A stretch of DNA of 64,000 nucleotides, taken from the NCBI GenBank assembly GCA_021555075.1, contig JAKGBX010000002.1, forward strand, positions 739,001-803,000, given 5' to 3'. The notes beneath the pieces were generated by a model. The model saw nothing but the letters and a program-made list of their open reading frames with translations, searched no databases and was not told where the DNA came from. Numbering within the stretch: the first letter of the stretch is position 1; every line of letters starts with the position of its first letter. The position numbers were made by a program, and so were the translations under genes. Of the stretch, positions 17,649 through 25,601 are shown piece after piece. Origin of the DNA: Rhodobacteraceae bacterium LMO-JJ12 (GTDB taxonomy: Bacteria; Pseudomonadota; Alphaproteobacteria; Rhodobacterales; Rhodobacteraceae).

Positions 17649-18358
17649 AGTTTCCTAATCTGTATCAATTTACCGCGCTGGGAATGCAAAAATTCGAAGC
17701 CGTTTTCAGGGGAGAAATTTCTTCAGGAAGCTTGGATCCTATCGACTCGGCAATTGCGATATCCATTGCCGGTTCAAAGGGATTTGAAGCCAAGGAGTTC
17801 CAAACCACTAAAGAGATGGCTTCTGCAGTTTTGGCTTCGCTAGGAAGCAACAGCGTGCAAGATGTCTTGCACAATAGGGCGCTCTGGGCTTGGCTGACAT
17901 TTGTCTTGCGTGACAACCTTTTCAAAAAGAATCCTGACGGCTCACTAAAGCACGGCGCATATGAGGTTTGGATGCCATCCGACCCGAATAACTATCAAAA
18001 AGCTCAGCGCCACAAGGTGAGAATGCCGGTACAGCTTATTGATCAGTTTGGTGACGACGCAGATCATGCATTGTGCGGTAGGCCAGATACACCTGGAGAA
18101 GTCCGGGAGCAATGTACAAGCCAGCAAAGCATGTTCACCCGCGATTTTCAAAAGCTATGCAGGCACTTATACTACGATTCCGCGAAGAAAAAGATTACAT
18201 CCGGGGCGGGAGGCAAAGGGGCGGGCGCGTCGCGTCGTTTGCCACAGGTTTCAAATCAATTTCAAGTTACATGGGATATCCACAGTTTCAGTGTTGATGA
18301 TTGGATCGATAAGCTTCCCCAAGAATTTGACAAATTTAAGGGCATTAGCGATGCATGA
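17645..18358 (+). CDS. DUF6339-like protein of the GHKL-ATPase operon
   Basis: 237 residues, starting inside the previous stop (ATGA). ALWAWLTFVL in the middle, QRHKVRMP, and the terminal DDWIDKLPQEFDKF resemble DUF6339 proteins found with restriction-type operons; this is from memory and moderate at best. A Gly/Lys/Arg-rich loop near residue 190 could contact DNA. It overlaps the next gene by eight bases. Confidence 0.65.
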   Translation: MKFPNLYQFTALGMQKFEAVFRGEISSGSLDPIDSAIAISIAGSKGFEAKEFQTTKEMASAVLASLGSNSVQDVLHNRALWAWLTFVLRDNLFKKNPDGSLKHGAYEVWMPSDPNNYQKAQRHKVRMPVQLIDQFGDDADHALCGRPDTPGEVREQCTSQQSMFTRDFQKLCRHLYYDSAKKKITSGAGGKGAGASRRLPQVSNQFQVTWDIHSFSVDDWIDKLPQEFDKFKGISDA

Positions 18359-18602
18359 AACATACCAAAGGGCCCAACGTGCGATCGCCGACCTAAAGAC
18401 TTCAATTTTGGAAATTCTGCTAGTCGCATCGACCGATGGACTTACCAACGCAGAAATTGGACGTACGCTTGGCATTTACGAAGGCCATAAGGGTCACGAA
18501 GGCCATATTCCTCGCACTCTTTTAGGAATAATGGAGGCGGAAGGTGTAGTTTTGCAAGATAGTGAAAGCAAAAGGTGGACAGCGAAGTTCAGATGCAAAT
18601 GA
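18351..18602 (+). CDS. Small winged-helix protein, last gene of the GHKL-ATPase operon
   Basis: 83 residues. The core (LKTSILEILLVASTDGL, TNAEIGRTLGI, then LLGIMEAEGVVLQD) reads as a winged helix-turn-helix. Start at 18351, overlapping the preceding stop; a longer reading frame in this register is out of phase with real coding upstream. It may regulate the operon or act as its DNA-binding subunit. The E1 boundary lies 79 bp further on. Confidence 0.65.
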   Translation: MHETYQRAQRAIADLKTSILEILLVASTDGLTNAEIGRTLGIYEGHKGHEGHIPRTLLGIMEAEGVVLQDSESKRWTAKFRCK

Positions 18603-18680
18603 ATCCAACTGCTGCGCGTTGGGGGCCATAGGGGGTCGGACGGCGTAAATACCTGTAACAGCCTGTTATATAATCATAAA

Positions 18681-18733
18681 TGGAGGCGAGTACCGGCATC
18701 GAACCGGTGTACACGGATTTTCAATCCGTGTAC
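18681..18733 (-). repeat. Diverged tRNA-Cys 3'-end copy with a Phe-like anticodon (E1/E2 junction)
   Basis: The first 48 bases match the tail of tRNA-Cys (62421 onward) with three differences. One difference changes the anticodon from GCA to GAA (Phe). Bases 18709-18733 also form a perfect 11-bp inverted repeat around TTC (GTACACGGATT / AATCCGTGTAC). No 5' half of a tRNA follows, so it is not a tRNA gene. I read it as the att core left by E1 and/or E2. Confidence 0.75.
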
Positions 18734-18756
18734 GAAATTGATTTCATTGGCGTTTT

Positions 18757-19194
18757 TTGCAAACTGCACCGTGGAGTGGCCGTGCGTTTTCAATAGGTTA
18801 CCCGGAGGCCTGTAAACCAGGCAAGGTATGGCAGATCCTTCTGCGGCCAAACGGTATATGGTTTTATTTCGGCTGCGATGCAAAGCCTTCTGCGGAAGGT
18901 TACGACAGCCCTCAATCTTGTGACTTCAGAATGATCGTTCCGGTGGAGTGCCGAATGTTTATGGAGGAAAACCGCCGTTTGCCGACCCTCGATGCGGACT
19001 GGCATTGTCATGTCGAAGTCGTGGTTCAAGCCAAGACCAACGAGGCGGGCCATTTGTCGCGCGGAATCTGTCTCGATTTCGATCTTGATGAAACGGGCCG
19101 GAAACGATTTCGCGTGCGCAAAGCACTCGCGCACTACTTGGTTGATGACATCATGGACGGTTTTTCTCAACCAGTGGAAGTCACGGAGGCTTGA
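18757..19194 (+). CDS. Hypothetical protein at the left end of E2
   Basis: Up to 145 residues with a TTG as the first possible start (no good ribosome site); the true start is unclear. The body is well-formed coding sequence rich in acidic residues (DFDLDETGRKRFRVRKAL), without membrane segments or a recognised domain. The putative integrase arm repeats at 18758 and 18811 lie inside its N-terminal part, so the true protein may be shorter. Confidence 0.5.
   Translation: MQTAPWSGRAFSIGYPEACKPGKVWQILLRPNGIWFYFGCDAKPSAEGYDSPQSCDFRMIVPVECRMFMEENRRLPTLDADWHCHVEVVVQAKTNEAGHLSRGICLDFDLDETGRKRFRVRKALAHYLVDDIMDGFSQPVEVTEA
18758..18818. other. Putative E2 integrase arm-type sites, distal end
   Basis: TGCAAACTG at 18758 and TGTAAACC at 18811 are 77 and 130 bp inside the att core at 18681. 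The pair TGTAAACCGA occurs at the other end of E2. The first copy is degenerate. Confidence 0.45.
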
Positions 19195-19245
19195 TCTCGC
19201 CGGTGGCATTACACGGACATTATCCGGCGGCCTTCGATATCCACT

Positions 19246-19647
19246 TCACGAATACTTCACTGCTGTGCGCCACAGCAATGCACTCGTTCGCGGCACCCGC
19301 GACAACAGATCGCTCATCTCGCGCCGGGCGCGGCCTTCGGCGAAGCTCTCAAGGAAAGTACCGCCGGAATACATCAGGGTGACCACTGCCGCGGCCAGTG
19401 TTTCACCAAAGAGCAATGCCGCCGTCATCAAAAGCACGGCGACAATATCGAGGCCGATGTCACCTTTGGACAGGCTCCGAATGATCTCGATGACCAGAGT
19501 GGAGAGAATCGGGATGACGCCAAGAAGCCAAGCGTAATTCGCCAGTTCCGGTTTTCCGACCGCCCAGAGACCCAAACCGGAAACAAGCCCGACCAGTGCA
19601 ATCGTCACCAAAACGACATTCAGTCGATCCACAAACTCTGGCTTCAT
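19246..19647 (-). pseudogene. N-terminal fragment of a heavy-metal translocating P-type ATPase
   Basis: The 130 or so residues match the first membrane segments of P1B-type ATPases (LVEIIRSLSKGDIGLDIVA, GETLAAAVVTLMYSGG, ESFAEGRARREMS). A full protein would be 600 or more residues; the actuator, phosphorylation (DKTG) and nucleotide-binding domains are missing, and the reading frame ends in unrelated sequence after about 19282. The break lies about 600 bp from the element boundary, as expected from a deletion during integration. It is downstream of apbE on the same strand. Confidence 0.75.
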
Positions 19648-19693
19648 GTCGTTTGCTGCCCCTAAACTGTCACTCGCAAAACCGGCTTGGGCC

Positions 19694-20650
19694 CTAAGCC
19701 TCGGCCCCAAAAAGTGACCCCACCGCCGTCTGGCGAAACTTGTCCCCGTCGCGCTCGATAAAGAGGGCGTTCAGGTTCAGTCTATCGGCGGTCTTTGTCC
19801 CCTCCAAACCCCTTTGCACCATCAGCGCGGTCGCCCAGGCATCCGCCTCCATGCAGGTTTTGGCCAGAACCGTGACCGAGGCGGGCGAACTCGTTAAAGG
19901 CCCGCCACGTGCGGGATCCATCGTATGTGACAGACGCTGCGCGCCAAGTTCGACCCAGTGTCGATAGTCGCCCGAAGTCGCGACGGCACAATCCGACAAC
20001 TCCAAAATCGACAGCGGTGCGCGAAGTTCAAAATCGGGTCGTTCAACCGCAATCGTCCACGGGCGGCCATCCGGTTGCCGACCGAGCGCGCACATTTCTC
20101 CGTCTATCCCGACCAGGGCGCCCTTGATTTCAAAGCGCTTGAGCACAGCCATCATCCGATCCACGCCATAGCCTTTGGCGATGCCGGACAGATCCAGTGA
20201 AATCGGATCATGTTTGCGAAGCCTCAGCGCATCGGGATCAAGCTCCAGTATTTCATGTGTCGGGATGCGTGCCATGCCCAAGCCGATGCGCATCGCCTTT
20301 GTATCGGCATCCTTTGCGCCGAAGCCCCAGGCGGTGACGACATCGCCCATGCCGATATCGAACGCGCCGTCCGAGAGGCGACCGATTTCCAGCCCTTTCG
20401 TCAGCACCTCCATCAATTCGACCGGAACGGTGAGCCATTGCCCAACGGGCGCGCGGTTAATCTGCATGAGATCACTGTCGGGCTTCCATGTGGACATCTG
20501 TCGGTCCACCTGATCGACGGCACCCTGAAGGGCTACGCGGATCGGGGCGGGATCGACTGCGGCGGATGTGTGAAACAGTGCCGACCAGCTTGTGCCCATG
20601 GTTGGACCATGGAGGGCGTGGCGGACAAGATCAGTAGGTGTCTTCGACAT
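19694..20650 (-). CDS. apbE: FAD:protein FMN transferase (ApbE family)
   Basis: 318 residues with the ApbE signatures MSTWKPDSDL, DLSGIAKGYGVD, SHTMDPARGGP and CMEADAWATALMV. ApbE enzymes attach FMN covalently to Thr/Ser in DGxTGA(S/T)-type motifs of exported redox proteins, using FAD. No signal peptide or lipobox is visible, which is unusual because most ApbE proteins are periplasmic. It overlaps the flavoreductase gene by 20 bp. The DUF2271 protein two genes upstream carries NGITGAS, a likely substrate site. Confidence 0.9.
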   Translation of the reverse strand: MSKTPTDLVRHALHGPTMGTSWSALFHTSAAVDPAPIRVALQGAVDQVDRQMSTWKPDSDLMQINRAPVGQWLTVPVELMEVLTKGLEIGRLSDGAFDIGMGDVVTAWGFGAKDADTKAMRIGLGMARIPTHEILELDPDALRLRKHDPISLDLSGIAKGYGVDRMMAVLKRFEIKGALVGIDGEMCALGRQPDGRPWTIAVERPDFELRAPLSILELSDCAVATSGDYRHWVELGAQRLSHTMDPARGGPLTSSPASVTVLAKTCMEADAWATALMVQRGLEGTKTADRLNLNALFIERDGDKFRQTAVGSLFGAEA

Positions 20651-22838
20651 ATCGTCCCTCTGCTTTCAAGAGTGCGGGCGTCAGACCGGCCGGCATCAGA
20701 ACGTCGCTCATCGCCTCGGCGACCCCTGCCGCCATGTCGCGCCCGCCGCAGACAAGCACCTGCGCGCCGTCTTCGATCAGTCGCGCGATCCGTGTCGCAT
20801 CGGCGCGAAGAGCGTCCTGCACCCAGGACCGCGTTGGAGTGCGCGAAAACGCAGTTGTAACCGATGTCAGCCGGTTGTCCGCCTGCCAATCCAGCAATTC
20901 CTGCTCATAAAATAGATCGCTGTCGGGATGGCGTGCGCCGAAATAGAGATGCATCGGGCGTTTGGCGCGGTTGGCGCGGGCAAAGCCTGCCAGTGGCCCG
21001 ATCCCGGTGCCTGCGCCGATCAGGATCACCGGTTTGCGGTTTTTGGTAGGGCGGAATTCCGGGTTATGACGGATGAACCCCTGAACCGTGTCGCCAGGTT
21101 CCAGATCGAGAAGCTGCCCCGAACAGAGCCCGCCTGGATGGCGGCTGACACAGATTTCGACGAAACCGTCGCGCCGACCCGAGGCCAGCGAGTAGAAGCG
21201 CGGCACGGGCGAGCCTTTGGGCAGGATGCCCAAAAGATCACCAGGCGAAAAGCGCCCGAAGCCGCGCCCGGTGAGCCGCGAGAGTAACCCAGTGTCTGGA
21301 AGGGCAAAGCGCAGGATCGCAGCGGGCGCCTGCATGTCGACGCCATAATCGCGCCGCGAGATCAGGGTCAGTGCATGGCTGCGCGCAATGGCAGGACTAT
21401 GCGAGAGGTCCAGCGGATGGCCGATGGCCTCGCCAAGGGCATGACCCCAGCGGGCAAACTCCTGTGGTGATTGGCGGTCAACGGTTGCCATCGCCAGAAG
21501 CTCGGGCCAGCCTTTCTCTTTCGCGGCGCGGGTCACATCGTTGGCATAGCCGCAGAATTTGGGGAATTGCCGATCGCCGAAGCCCAGAACCGCGAGAGGC
21601 AATCGCGGTGCTTGGGGAAGGGCGCTCAGCCGCGCGAGAAACCCCTTGGCGGAGGCCGGGGCGATGCCGTCGCCATAGGTCGCTGCCAGCACGATCACCC
21701 GCTCGGCGCTTTTATAACGCTCGGGCGCAAACCGCGACATCGCGCCGGTGTGAACCTTGTGCCCCGCCTCTGTCAGCGACGCGTTCAGCGTTGCGGCAAA
21801 GCCCCAGGTGCTGCCGCCTTCGCTGCCCACCAGCAGGATCGTATCGGCTTTGCCTGGCGCGACATTGCCCTTGATCGCTGGGCGCGCACGGCGGATCTGA
21901 AGCCAGAGGAGGGCGCCAGTGCCCGCCATGAAGGGCGCGCCAAGCGCCATCAACCCAAGGATCAGGCCGAGCCACGCCGCACCCTGTCCGGTATGCAGCA
22001 TGTAGATGGTTTCGGTGAGGTGCTGCCATGTCCCGGCATCGCTCCAGATCAGTATCGCGCCGTTGCCCTGGTCAAGATAACCTGCGCCGCTATCGGTCTT
22101 GAGGGTGAACACGTCCGTCGGATCGCCGGGGTAGGGGAAGGTCAACTCGCGCAAGGCAGTCACCGGCGTGTCGCGCAGCAGCGCTATGGTGCCGGGGGCT
22201 GCGCCAGTCTTACCGCTGACCTCGGACGGGAACATAAGGGCGCTGCCCTGCGGGATCAGATCAAAGGTGCTGGCGGTCATGAACAGCGCGGTGGTGGAGG
22301 ACAAGAGCAAACCTGCGACTGTCCATCTCGCCACCTCGACATGCAGTCGCCCCATGAGCGGCCCGCGCAGGCGCGTGAAGATGCGCCGCCAACCGCCCAT
22401 GCGCCGCGCGGTCAGCATCAGGCCTGAAAGCGACAGCGCGAGAAGTGCTGCTGCACCGGCGGCTGCCGTCAACCGTCCGGCATCATCCAGAAACAGCGAG
22501 CGGTGCAGGCTAGTCATCCAGCGTTGAAAGGCGGAAGGCTCGTAAGTGGCTACACCTGTACCGGTTGCGGGGTCGATCACCACTGATCCGGGGCGGCCGT
22601 CGTCGAAATAGAAGGCGGTGATCTGACCGGAGGGCGCGCGGCGGATCTGCTCGATGCCCGGATAGGTCGCACTCACGCGCTCGGCCAGTGTAGACACGCT
22701 CAGGGTGGCCTCGGACTGAGCCGGGGCCTGCACGGTCTCAAGTGCGGGAAAAACTGACAGGATGGCACCGCTGAGTGTCATGACGACAATCATCAGCGCC
22801 GCGATCAGTCCGGGGAATTTATGCAAGGAACGCAGCAT
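20631..22838 (-). CDS. PepSY-type membrane protein fused to flavodoxin and FAD/NAD(P)H reductase domains
   Basis: 735 residues. The N-terminal half has PepSY_TM-type membrane helices (about 1-30, 120-150, 170-200 and 310-340). Next comes a flavodoxin-like domain (ILLVGSEGGSTWGFA, then VLAATYGDGIAPASA) and a ferredoxin-reductase-like domain (RFYSLASG for FAD, GAGTGIGPLAGF and VCGGRDMA for NAD(P)H). It would pass electrons from cytosolic NAD(P)H across the membrane. The start at 22838 is set by GGAGG. In operon with DUF2271 and apbE. Confidence 0.88.
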   Translation of the reverse strand: MLRSLHKFPGLIAALMIVVMTLSGAILSVFPALETVQAPAQSEATLSVSTLAERVSATYPGIEQIRRAPSGQITAFYFDDGRPGSVVIDPATGTGVATYEPSAFQRWMTSLHRSLFLDDAGRLTAAAGAAALLALSLSGLMLTARRMGGWRRIFTRLRGPLMGRLHVEVARWTVAGLLLSSTTALFMTASTFDLIPQGSALMFPSEVSGKTGAAPGTIALLRDTPVTALRELTFPYPGDPTDVFTLKTDSGAGYLDQGNGAILIWSDAGTWQHLTETIYMLHTGQGAAWLGLILGLMALGAPFMAGTGALLWLQIRRARPAIKGNVAPGKADTILLVGSEGGSTWGFAATLNASLTEAGHKVHTGAMSRFAPERYKSAERVIVLAATYGDGIAPASAKGFLARLSALPQAPRLPLAVLGFGDRQFPKFCGYANDVTRAAKEKGWPELLAMATVDRQSPQEFARWGHALGEAIGHPLDLSHSPAIARSHALTLISRRDYGVDMQAPAAILRFALPDTGLLSRLTGRGFGRFSPGDLLGILPKGSPVPRFYSLASGRRDGFVEICVSRHPGGLCSGQLLDLEPGDTVQGFIRHNPEFRPTKNRKPVILIGAGTGIGPLAGFARANRAKRPMHLYFGARHPDSDLFYEQELLDWQADNRLTSVTTAFSRTPTRSWVQDALRADATRIARLIEDGAQVLVCGGRDMAAGVAEAMSDVLMPAGLTPALLKAEGRYVEDTY

Positions 22839-22857
22839 ATGAAGGGCCTCCGCCGAA

Positions 22858-23328
22858 TTACATGTTGTAGGTGAAATCACGGATATAGCGACGGCCCGGC
22901 ACCGACTTGCCCGCACCCGCGCTGGTCAGCGGCACAACCACTTCGGAGGGGCTGTCGCGCATGTCCTCGACCGAGGCATCAATGTGCAACTTGTAGCCGG
23001 CATCAAACAGCGCATCGGCCAGATCGAGCGTTATCTTCAGCTGCCGTCCGGCACCGACACTTGCGCCCGTAATGCCGTTGATCTCGGCCGGGTTGCCAGC
23101 GGTGGCACGATACCAATCGCGCAGATGTTCGTAATATTTCGCCTTGCTCCCGGCCATCCACAAGCTGCCCATGTAGGCGCCCTGTGCATCGGTGACGTAG
23201 AGCGCCAGATAGGCGCCGTCGCCGCCATAGTTGTTCAGGGTGGTGGTCAGGGTGACCGGCTTGGCCAGCGCCAGCGCCGGTACGGTCAGGGCGGTGGTCA
23301 GGGCAAGGGCGGAGAGTAGGGTTTTCAT
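22858..23328 (-). CDS. Exported DUF2271 protein, probable covalently flavinylated electron carrier
   Basis: 156 residues with a clear signal peptide (about 1-22). The sequence fits DUF2271 (LTTTLNNYGGDGAYLALYVTD, MAGSKAKYYEHLRDWYR). NGITGASVGAG near residue 90 resembles the ApbE flavinylation motif. DUF2271/PepSY/ApbE neighbourhoods are described among extracytosolic flavin-transfer systems (Meheust and colleagues). It lies 19 bp before the flavoreductase gene. Confidence 0.85.
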   Translation of the reverse strand: MKTLLSALALTTALTVPALALAKPVTLTTTLNNYGGDGAYLALYVTDAQGAYMGSLWMAGSKAKYYEHLRDWYRATAGNPAEINGITGASVGAGRQLKITLDLADALFDAGYKLHIDASVEDMRDSPSEVVVPLTSAGAGKSVPGRRYIRDFTYNM

Positions 23329-23586
23329 GGGGTCTGTCCTTATGTTCTTGGTGGTTTCGAGAACCGGAATGAGGGGTTGGGCTGATGCCAGCCTGACGGG
23401 AAACGAAAAACTGCTTCAGCCTGCCGTCAGGTTCCGTTCGGCAAAAAAGAAGCCCCGCCGCTCTGGAGGGGCGACGGGGTTGGAGCGCAGGCCGAGGTTG
23501 TCCGAAGTGTTGCGCAGCAGAAGGATGTTCAGATCAGGTGATGCAGCCATGACCGGCCGCGCCGACCAGTGGGACTTTCTCGGTGA

Positions 23587-24138
23587 TCAGCGTCGTGCCG
23601 GCAGTATGCGCCGCAAGGTATTATCCCCCATCACATAATGATGAAACAGGGCGGCGGCGGCATGCAGGCCGATCAGGTAATACCCTGCGGTCCCGATGAC
23701 CTCGTGTGTTTCCTTCAGCCAATCATAGAGTTCCTTGTCTTGGCCGATCAGTATTGGCAGGTGTAGGCCGAAGAATGTGATCGGCGCGCCCTTCGCACTC
23801 ACCGCGAGCCAACCGATTAGCGGCATGGCGAGCATGAAGGCGTAAAGCGCGACATGCAGGGCCTGTGCCGATAGGGACTGCCAGCGAGAAATCGGTGGTG
23901 TGATTTCTGGTGTAGCCCCCGATGTCAGACGTAGCACAATGCGCGCGAGCACCAGCGCAAGCACCCCGAGGCCGAGGATGAAGTGCCAGAGTTTCAGCTC
24001 AGCGCGCAGGTCGCTTCCCTTGGGGGCGATGTCATGCAGGTTGATGGCCGCGTAAACCGCGATCAGCAGCAGCACCATTAGCCAGTGCATGCTGATCGAC
24101 AGCGATCCGTAACGGTCGGCGGTGCTTTTCAGAGTCAT
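23587..24138 (-). CDS. Cytochrome b561 family protein
   Basis: 183 residues with four membrane helices and histidines in the usual places (ISMHWLM, KLWHFILGL, HEVIGTAGYYLIGLHAAAALFHH). These diheme b-type cytochromes shuttle electrons between quinol and periplasmic partners. The gene sits between the PepSY protein and DUF2271 genes on the same strand. The 258-bp gap to DUF2271 shows no gene. Confidence 0.9.
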   Translation of the reverse strand: MTLKSTADRYGSLSISMHWLMVLLLIAVYAAINLHDIAPKGSDLRAELKLWHFILGLGVLALVLARIVLRLTSGATPEITPPISRWQSLSAQALHVALYAFMLAMPLIGWLAVSAKGAPITFFGLHLPILIGQDKELYDWLKETHEVIGTAGYYLIGLHAAAALFHHYVMGDNTLRRILPARR

Positions 24139-24218
24139 AATCGTGGGTCCTTCACGGATATGAGCGTTTGACTTATGCTGGGAGCGGCGCCTTCATGCGC
24201 CCGCCCCGGCGCGAACCA

Positions 24219-24797
24219 TCACTCGATCACGGGTTTGCTGCCCGGTGTGAAAAGCCCGTTGGCGGGCGGCTGGACCGTTCCGGCCGTGGCAGGGGCCATG
24301 ACACGCCCACGGTCGTCATCATCATCATCGTCATACTCGGTCTCGACCACCGCCAGTGTGGCGGGGTCAAGCTTGACCTCGAACTTGCGGCCCTTGGCGT
24401 CCCGGCCCTTGATTTCATAACAGCCATCATCGGTCTTGATCCGGCGCACGGCCCAGCCTTGCTCTTGTGCCATCGCCTGAACCGCCTCGCGCGGCTGCCA
24501 GTCGACCATCGGCACGCGGCATTCGCCATCGCCATATTTCAGCTTGACGATCGCCAGCGTGGCGGGATCAAGCTTGGCTTCTATTTCGCGACCCTCGGCA
24601 TCGTTGCCCTCGATCTCGTAACAGCCGTCATCGGTTTCGAGCTTGCGCAGGGTCCAGCCTTGGCTCTCGGCCATCGCCTGCACCGCTTCGCGCGGTTGCC
24701 AGTCGGCCTTGGGCACGCGGCAGTCATCGTCGGCGAGGGCCATGCCGGTCGCGCCAAAGCTTGCAATCAGGGATGCCGTCATCAGGTATTTTCTCAT
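24219..24797 (-). CDS. Periplasmic protein with two PepSY-type repeats
   Basis: 192 residues, signal peptide to about 22. Two near-identical repeats follow (CRVP-DWQPREAVQAMA, then DDGCYEI-G-DA-GR and KLDPATLA), a tandem duplication of a PepSY_2-like unit, and then an Asp-rich run of nine acidic residues. The start at 24797 has GGAG upstream; a much longer open frame upstream is an artefact. Proteins like this, beside cytochrome b561 and an OmpR-type two-component system, often modulate the sensor or bind metal. Divergent from the response regulator. Confidence 0.85.
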   Translation of the reverse strand: MRKYLMTASLIASFGATGMALADDDCRVPKADWQPREAVQAMAESQGWTLRKLETDDGCYEIEGNDAEGREIEAKLDPATLAIVKLKYGDGECRVPMVDWQPREAVQAMAQEQGWAVRRIKTDDGCYEIKGRDAKGRKFEVKLDPATLAVVETEYDDDDDDDRGRVMAPATAGTVQPPANGLFTPGSKPVIE

Positions 24798-24855
24798 CTT
24801 CCCGTCTCCTGTAGCCAGTGGGTATGAGACCATATTGCGTCTAATCCTGACACGG

Positions 24856-24886
24856 ACCTGAAGCGCGCGCGGTTTTGGCTTCAGGT
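24856..24886. promoter_or_regulatory. Inverted repeat between the PepSY gene and the response regulator
   Basis: ACCTGAAGC (24856-24864) and GCTTCAGGT (24878-24886) are a perfect 9-bp inverted repeat around 13 bp, in the 144-bp divergent promoter region. It may be the operator of the adjacent OmpR-type regulator or a leader hairpin. Confidence 0.4.
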
Positions 24887-24941
24887 GCGCGTCAGCTTTG
24901 TCGGTGATAGAGAGGGCGTAACGACAACAGGACAGAATATC

Positions 24942-25601
24942 ATGCGCGTGCTGCTGATCGAAGATGATACGGTGCTGGGGGCTGCGGTGCACGACCAGAT
25001 CGCGGCCGACGGCCATTCGGTCGACTGGGCGGTGCGGCTCGATGCGGCGGGCGAATATCTGGATGTGGCGGGCTATGACTTGATTCTGCTCGACCTGATG
25101 CTGCCCGATGGGCGCGGTCAGAACTTTCTGCGCATGCTCAGGGCACGCGGCGACGTAACCCCGGTGATCATCCTGACCGCGATGGATCAGATCAGCGACC
25201 GGATCGAAGGGCTGAACGCCGGGGCTGACGACTATATCGTCAAACCTTTCGACCTTTCCGAACTTTCGGCGCGTCTTGGCGCGGTGGTGCGGCGCTATAG
25301 CGGCAATCCCAATCCGCTGGTCACACTGGGCGACCTCGAGATCGACCTTGCCGCACGCTCGGTGCAGCGTGGCGGCAAGCTGGTGGCTTTGACAGCGCGC
25401 GAATGGGTGCTGTTTGAGGCCCTCATCCAACGACCCGGCCAGCTATTGTCCAAGGCGCAACTGGAAGAGCGGCTTTATTCGTTTGAGTCCGAGATCGAAA
25501 GCAACACGATCGAGGTGCATGTCAGCCGGTTGCGCAAGAAGCTGGGGCGCGAGCGGATTGAGACCGTGCGCGGCATGGGCTATCGGTTGGGTGCGCCGTG
25601 A
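24942..25601 (+). CDS. OmpR/PhoB-type response regulator (QseB-like)
   Basis: 219 residues: receiver domain with the acidic pair EDD near the N-terminus, phospho-acceptor Asp in LILLDLMLPDG, Thr in ILTAMD and Lys in VKPFDL; then an OmpR-type winged helix (VALTAREWVLFEALIQRPGQ, RRLRKKLG-like end). Start at 24942 follows AGGA. Overlaps the kinase gene by four bases. Probable targets are its own operon and the divergent redox operon. Confidence 0.92.
   Translation: MRVLLIEDDTVLGAAVHDQIAADGHSVDWAVRLDAAGEYLDVAGYDLILLDLMLPDGRGQNFLRMLRARGDVTPVIILTAMDQISDRIEGLNAGADDYIVKPFDLSELSARLGAVVRRYSGNPNPLVTLGDLEIDLAARSVQRGGKLVALTAREWVLFEALIQRPGQLLSKAQLEERLYSFESEIESNTIEVHVSRLRKKLGRERIETVRGMGYRLGAP

Larger units (their letters stand above)
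5077..18680. mobile_element. Integrated element E1: satellite-like module with a defence cargo
   Basis: Bounded on the left by the 14-bp tRNA-Cys tail at 5077 and on the right by the diverged tRNA tail at 18681. The left part (int, AlpA-like regulator, VapE-type primase) resembles a phage satellite or integrative island. The right part (12350-18602) is a methyltransferase-Vsr-GHKL ATPase cargo with visibly lower GC. A tRNA-like 3' end at 12141 may mark an older internal junction, so E1 could be composite. Confidence 0.6.

Noticed and set aside
18681-18755. A tRNA-Phe gene
   Set aside because: The anticodon reads GAA, but no D arm or matching 5' acceptor strand follows, and the tail is that of tRNA-Cys.
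21471-22427. 318-codon plus-strand open frame opposite the flavoreductase gene
   Set aside because: Antisense to a gene with clear flavodoxin and reductase motifs; composition is antisense-like.
24798-25430. Long upstream extension of the PepSY gene frame
   Set aside because: It covers the divergent promoter and response-regulator gene on the other strand; the ATG at 24797 has a ribosome site followed by a signal peptide.
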